NCBI GenBank assembly: GCA_003695135.1
Contig: RFIR01000154.1
Span: 1-8,908 of the forward strand
Direction of reading: 5' to 3'
DNA length: 8,908 nt
From: Alphaproteobacteria bacterium
GTDB taxonomy: Bacteria; Pseudomonadota; Alphaproteobacteria; Rhodobacterales; Rhodobacteraceae
In this document: in pieces, positions 6,021 to 8,908 of the stretch
Layout: every line of letters starts with the position of its first letter
Position numbering within the stretch: the first letter of the stretch is position 1
Program-made: the position numbers and the translations under genes
Notes under the pieces: model-generated
Told to the model about the DNA's origin: nothing
The model's input: the letters and a program-made list of their open reading frames with translations, nothing else
The model's database searches: none

Positions 6021-6034
6021 AGCTGGGGGACAGC

Positions 6035-6931
6035 ATGCAGACGACACTTCGGCGCCAGATCGCCTTGGCCGGGACAGGGCTGCATTCCGGACGTCCGGCG
6101 CGGCTGGCGATCCTGCCGGCCGGTGCCGATCACGGCATCCGGTTCCGGCGCACCGATCTGTCGGGCCGCGACGGGCTGATCCCGGCCATGTGGGACGCGG
6201 TCAGCGACACCACGCTCAATACCCGCATCGCCAATCCCGCCGGGGTCTCGGTCTCGACCATCGAGCATCTGATGGCCGCGCTCTCGGGCTGCGGCGTGCA
6301 CAATGCGGTGATCGAGATCGACGGGCCGGAAGTGCCGATCATGGATGGCAGCGCGCGCAAGTTCGTCGCCGAGATCCGGCGGGCGGGTCTGCAGCTGCTC
6401 GACGCCCCGCTGCGCGCGCTCAGGGTGCGGCGAACCGTATCAGTGGGCATGGGCACGGCCTGGGCGGCGCTGGAGCCCTGCGACCGGCTGGAGATCGGCT
6501 TCGAGATCGACTTCCCCGATGCGGCGATCGGGCATCAGCGCCGCCACTTCGTGGCCGAGGGCGATGCCTTTGCCGAGGAGCTGGCCGACAGCCGCACCTT
6601 CTGCCGCCGCGCCGATATCGAGGCGATGCAGGCGCGCGGTCTGGCGCTGGGCGGCACGCTGGAGAATGCCGTCGTGGTCGATGGCGAGACGGTGCTCAAC
6701 CCCGAGGGCTTCCGCCATGCCGACGAATGCGTGCGCCACAAGATGCTCGATGCGATGGGCGATCTGGCGCTGGCCGGCGCGCCGCTGATCGGCCGCTATA
6801 CCGGGGTGCGGGCCGGGCACAGCCTCAACAACCGCCTGCTGCGCGAGCTTTTCGTGGTCGAGGGTGCGGTCGAACTGGTCACGACCACCGCCGCCGCCGG
6901 TGCCGCCGAGGCGCTGCCGCTCGCGGTCTGA
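6035..6931 (+). CDS. lpxC: UDP-3-O-acyl-N-acetylglucosamine deacetylase LpxC
   Basis: LpxC is the cytoplasmic zinc amidase that performs the committed step of lipid A synthesis, removing acetate from UDP-3-O-acyl-GlcNAc. The 298-residue product starts with MQTTLRRQIALAGTGLHSG, typical of the family. Zinc ligands are visible as His78 (in STIEHLMAAL, with the catalytic Glu77), His235 and Asp239 (RHKMLDAMGDL), and the conserved catalytic His262 is in GHSLNNRLL. DSRTFC and LNPEGFRHADECVRHK are also present. ATG 6035 is preferred because it gives the family start and follows GGGGGA at 6025-6030; an in-frame ATG at 5990 would add 15 residues and overlaps the candidate -10 box. Placement right after ftsZ, with its own promoter, is the common arrangement and balances lipid A with division. 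Confidence 0.97.
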   Translation: MQTTLRRQIALAGTGLHSGRPARLAILPAGADHGIRFRRTDLSGRDGLIPAMWDAVSDTTLNTRIANPAGVSVSTIEHLMAALSGCGVHNAVIEIDGPEVPIMDGSARKFVAEIRRAGLQLLDAPLRALRVRRTVSVGMGTAWAALEPCDRLEIGFEIDFPDAAIGHQRRHFVAEGDAFAEELADSRTFCRRADIEAMQARGLALGGTLENAVVVDGETVLNPEGFRHADECVRHKMLDAMGDLALAGAPLIGRYTGVRAGHSLNNRLLRELFVVEGAVELVTTTAAAGAAEALPLAV

Positions 6932-6968
6932 CGCGGCCGGGACGGTCTCGACCCGCCTCCCGGGGCCC

Positions 6969-6996
6969 TTGCCATCCGCCGTGCAGCCCCTACAAG
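6969..6996 (+). promoter_or_regulatory. Candidate sigma70-type promoter of bamD (and perhaps recN)
   Basis: TTGCCA (6969-6974, 5 of 6 to the -35 consensus) and TACAAG (6991-6996, 4 of 6 to the -10) are separated by 16 bases. It lies in the 100-base gap between lpxC and bamD and would give a short leader of about 29 bases. The -10 hexamer is framed exactly by GCCCC (6986-6990) and GGGGC (6997-7001), an inverted repeat with the -10 as its centre. No intrinsic terminator follows lpxC, so read-through transcription is also possible. Confidence 0.5.
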
Positions 6997-7031
6997 GGGG
7001 CAGTCTGGGAAAGCTTGGAGCCGTGGGATCG

Positions 7032-7850
7032 ATGGGCTGGTGGGTGAAAGCGGTTGTCGCGGCGTGCGTGCTCGGTCTCGCCGCTTGTTCCAGGGACAAG
7101 CTCGACGTCGAGAGCGCGCCGCCCGATACCATCTACACCACGGCCGAAGCCAAGCTGGAAAGCGGGGATGCCGAGGCCGCGGGCAAGATGTTCGACGAGA
7201 TCGAACGGCTCTACCCCTATTCGGACTGGGCCAAGCGGGCGATGATCATGTCGGCCTTCTCCTATTACAAGGCCGGCCGCTACGACCTCTCCGAACAGGC
7301 CGCCAAGCGCTTTCTGGAATTCTATCCCGCCGACAAGGATGCGGCCTATGCGCAGTATCTCATCGGGCTGAGCTATTACGACCAGATCGTCGATGTCGGC
7401 CGCGATCAGGAACTGACGGTCAAGGCGCTGCGGGCGCTGCGCGAGACCCAGCTGCGCTATCCCGACAGCGACTATGCCCGCGAGGCGAAGCTGAAATACG
7501 ATCTCGCGCTCGACCATCTGGCCGGCAAGGAGATGGAGATCGGCCGCTACTACCTCAAGCGCGGCCACTACCTCGCCGCCATCAACCGGTTCCGGGTGGT
7601 GGTCGAACAGTACCAGACCACCGCGCACACCGCCGAGGCGCTGCACCGGCTGGTCGAGGCCAATCTGGCGCTGGGGCTGGTGGACGAGGCCAAGACCGCG
7701 GCGGCCATTCTCGGCCATAACTTCCAGGCCTCGCCCTGGTATCAGGACAGCTATGCGCTGCTGACCGGCAAGGGGCTGCGGCCGGAGGCCAGCGGCAAGG
7801 GCTGGCTGCGCAGCATCTACGACCGGGTGATCCTCGGCGAGTGGCTGTGA
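7032..7850 (+). CDS. bamD: Outer membrane assembly lipoprotein BamD
   Basis: BamD (older name ComL/YfiO) is the essential lipoprotein partner of BamA in the complex that inserts beta-barrel proteins into the outer membrane. The 272-residue product starts with a short signal sequence with lipobox LAAC (16-19); Cys19 would be lipidated and Ser at +2 fits outer-membrane sorting. Mature repeats are TPR-like: AEAKLESGDAEAAGKMFDEI, AFSYYKAGRYDLSEQAAKRF, YLIGLSYYDQI, YYLKRGHYLAAINRFRVVV and LVEANLALGLVDEAKTAAA. The motif FYPADKDAAYAQYLIGLSYY is diagnostic. ATG 7032 follows GGAG (7017-7020) at a rather long spacing of 11; an in-frame GTG at 7023 is possible but too close to that site. recN begins 22 bases after the stop, so the two are probably cotranscribed. 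Confidence 0.95.
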   Translation: MGWWVKAVVAACVLGLAACSRDKLDVESAPPDTIYTTAEAKLESGDAEAAGKMFDEIERLYPYSDWAKRAMIMSAFSYYKAGRYDLSEQAAKRFLEFYPADKDAAYAQYLIGLSYYDQIVDVGRDQELTVKALRALRETQLRYPDSDYAREAKLKYDLALDHLAGKEMEIGRYYLKRGHYLAAINRFRVVVEQYQTTAHTAEALHRLVEANLALGLVDEAKTAAAILGHNFQASPWYQDSYALLTGKGLRPEASGKGWLRSIYDRVILGEWL

Positions 7851-7872
7851 GGCGCAGCCGGAGCGCCGGCCG

Positions 7873-8908
7873 ATGCTGCGCGGGCTCGCCATCCACGACA
7901 TCGTCCTGATCGAGCATGTCGAGATCGGGTTCCTGCCCGGTCTCAACGTGCTGACCGGCGAGACCGGCGCCGGCAAGTCGATCCTGCTCGATGCGCTGGG
8001 CTTCGCGCTGGGCCGGCGCGGACGGGCCGCCTCGGTGCGCAAGGGCGCCCGGCAGGGCGAGGTGGCGGCCGAATTCGCGCTGGCGCCGGATCACGAGGCA
8101 CGCGCGCTGCTGGAGGAGGCCGGAATGCCGGCCGGCGACGAGCTTCTGCTGCGCCGGGTCGTCGATGCCGAGGGGCGCAGCCGCGCCTTCGTCAACGACC
8201 GCCGCGCCGGGCTCGACCTCCTGCGGCGCCTGTCCGACACGCTGGTGGAGATCCACGGCCAGCACGACGATCGCGGCGTGCTCGATCCGCGCAATCATCG
8301 CGCGCTGCTCGATGCCTTTGCCGACAATGTCGCTGCGCTGTCCGAGACCAGGGCCTGCTGGCGGGCGCTGAAGGCGGCCGAGGACGCGCTTGCGGCGGCG
8401 CGGGCCGATCTGGAAGCGGCCGCGCGCGACGAGGACTATCTGCGCCACGCCGTGGCCGAGCTGGAGCGGATCGACCCGCAGCCGGGCGAGGAGGCCCGCC
8501 TCGATGCCGAGCGCCGCGACATGCGCGCCGCCGCCCGCATCCGCGAGGATGTCGAGAAGGCGGCCCGCGCGCTGGGCGAGGAGGGGGCCGAATCGCTGAT
8601 GCTGGGCGCGGCGCGGCTGCTGCAGGATGCGGCGCGTGTCACCGGGGGCAGGCTCGATCTGCCCCATCCGGAACTGGATCGGGCGCTCGATGCGCTGGCC
8701 GAGGCGCAGGAAGGCGTGGCGCGGGCGCTGGCGGCGCTCGCCATCGACCCGCAGCGGCTGGAGGCGGTGGAGGAGCGGCTGTTCGAGCTGCGCGCACTGG
8801 CCAGAAAGCACCGGGTGAGCCCGGAAGAGCTGCCGGGGCTGGCGCAGGAACTCGGCGCGCGTCTGCGCCGCATCGACCGCGGCGCGGCAGGAATTGCCGA
8901 GCTGGAAG
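7873..8908 (+). CDS. recN: DNA repair protein RecN, 3' truncated by the window edge
   Basis: RecN is an SMC-like ATPase that acts at DNA double-strand breaks in recombination repair. The frame is open from ATG 7873 to the window end, giving 345 residues of a protein that is usually about 550, so the C-terminal part with Walker B is outside. Visible are the N-terminal MLRGLAIHDIVLIEHVEIGF, the Walker A motif TGETGAGKS at 28-36 (Lys35), the segment RRVVDAEGRSRAFVNDR and the RecN signature EIHGQHDD with His128, Gln130 and His131. From about residue 150 the sequence is Ala, Glu and Arg rich and fits the start of the coiled coil. GGAG at 7860-7863 lies 9 bases before the start. In related genomes recN follows bamD, as here. 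No lexA box is seen in the 22-base gap. Confidence 0.95.
   Translation, partial: MLRGLAIHDIVLIEHVEIGFLPGLNVLTGETGAGKSILLDALGFALGRRGRAASVRKGARQGEVAAEFALAPDHEARALLEEAGMPAGDELLLRRVVDAEGRSRAFVNDRRAGLDLLRRLSDTLVEIHGQHDDRGVLDPRNHRALLDAFADNVAALSETRACWRALKAAEDALAAARADLEAAARDEDYLRHAVAELERIDPQPGEEARLDAERRDMRAAARIREDVEKAARALGEEGAESLMLGAARLLQDAARVTGGRLDLPHPELDRALDALAEAQEGVARALAALAIDPQRLEAVEERLFELRALARKHRVSPEELPGLAQELGARLRRIDRGAAGIAELE

Noticed and set aside
6937..6963. Stem CCGGGA / TCCCGG right after lpxC as a terminator
   Set aside because: The loop is 15 bases and no T-run follows, so it does not qualify as an intrinsic terminator.
1..8908. Mobile element, CRISPR array, tRNA, rRNA or accessory defence system
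   Set aside because: No terminal repeats, transposase motifs, spaced repeats or RNA-gene signatures were seen; gene order is standard dcw synteny.

Overview
The window is a GC-rich stretch (about two thirds G+C by eye) in which every recognisable gene lies on the + strand, tightly packed. The order is murB - ddl - ftsQ - ftsA - ftsZ - lpxC - bamD - recN. This is the distal half of the division and cell wall (dcw) cluster followed by envelope and repair genes, in the order known from alphaproteobacteria, especially Rhodobacterales. The FtsZ C-terminal peptide (IEIPAFLRRQ), the long acidic FtsZ linker, the MurB C-terminus (LEWEIMRVG) and the gene order all point that way. Order-level placement is moderately confident; genus is not attempted.

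Layout. Positions 1-894 carry murB, cut by the left window edge. Its reading frame contains an amber stop at 49-51, inside sequence that still reads as MurB on both sides. ddl (975-1889), ftsQ (1877-2758) and ftsA (2755-4092) overlap end to start and look like one translationally coupled block: D-Ala-D-Ala ligation, then divisome assembly. A 171-base leader with hairpins, a weak candidate promoter and two GANTC sites precedes ftsZ (4264-5769). A good intrinsic terminator (5804-5834) closes the dcw unit. A 265-base intergenic region holds the terminator, a 10-base direct repeat, an inverted repeat, a candidate promoter and a hairpin just before the ribosome binding site of lpxC (6035-6931). A 100-base gap with a good sigma70-like promoter leads to bamD (7032-7850). 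recN starts 22 bases later (7873) and runs off the right edge.

The genes cover peptidoglycan precursor synthesis (MurB, Ddl), the septal ring (FtsQ, FtsA, FtsZ), the committed step of lipid A synthesis (LpxC), outer-membrane protein assembly (BamD) and recombination repair (RecN). The coding content is conserved housekeeping. I found no mobile element, CRISPR array, tRNA or rRNA, and no previously undescribed multigene system. What deserves a second look is the interrupted murB and several regulatory-looking structures in the three intergenic gaps.
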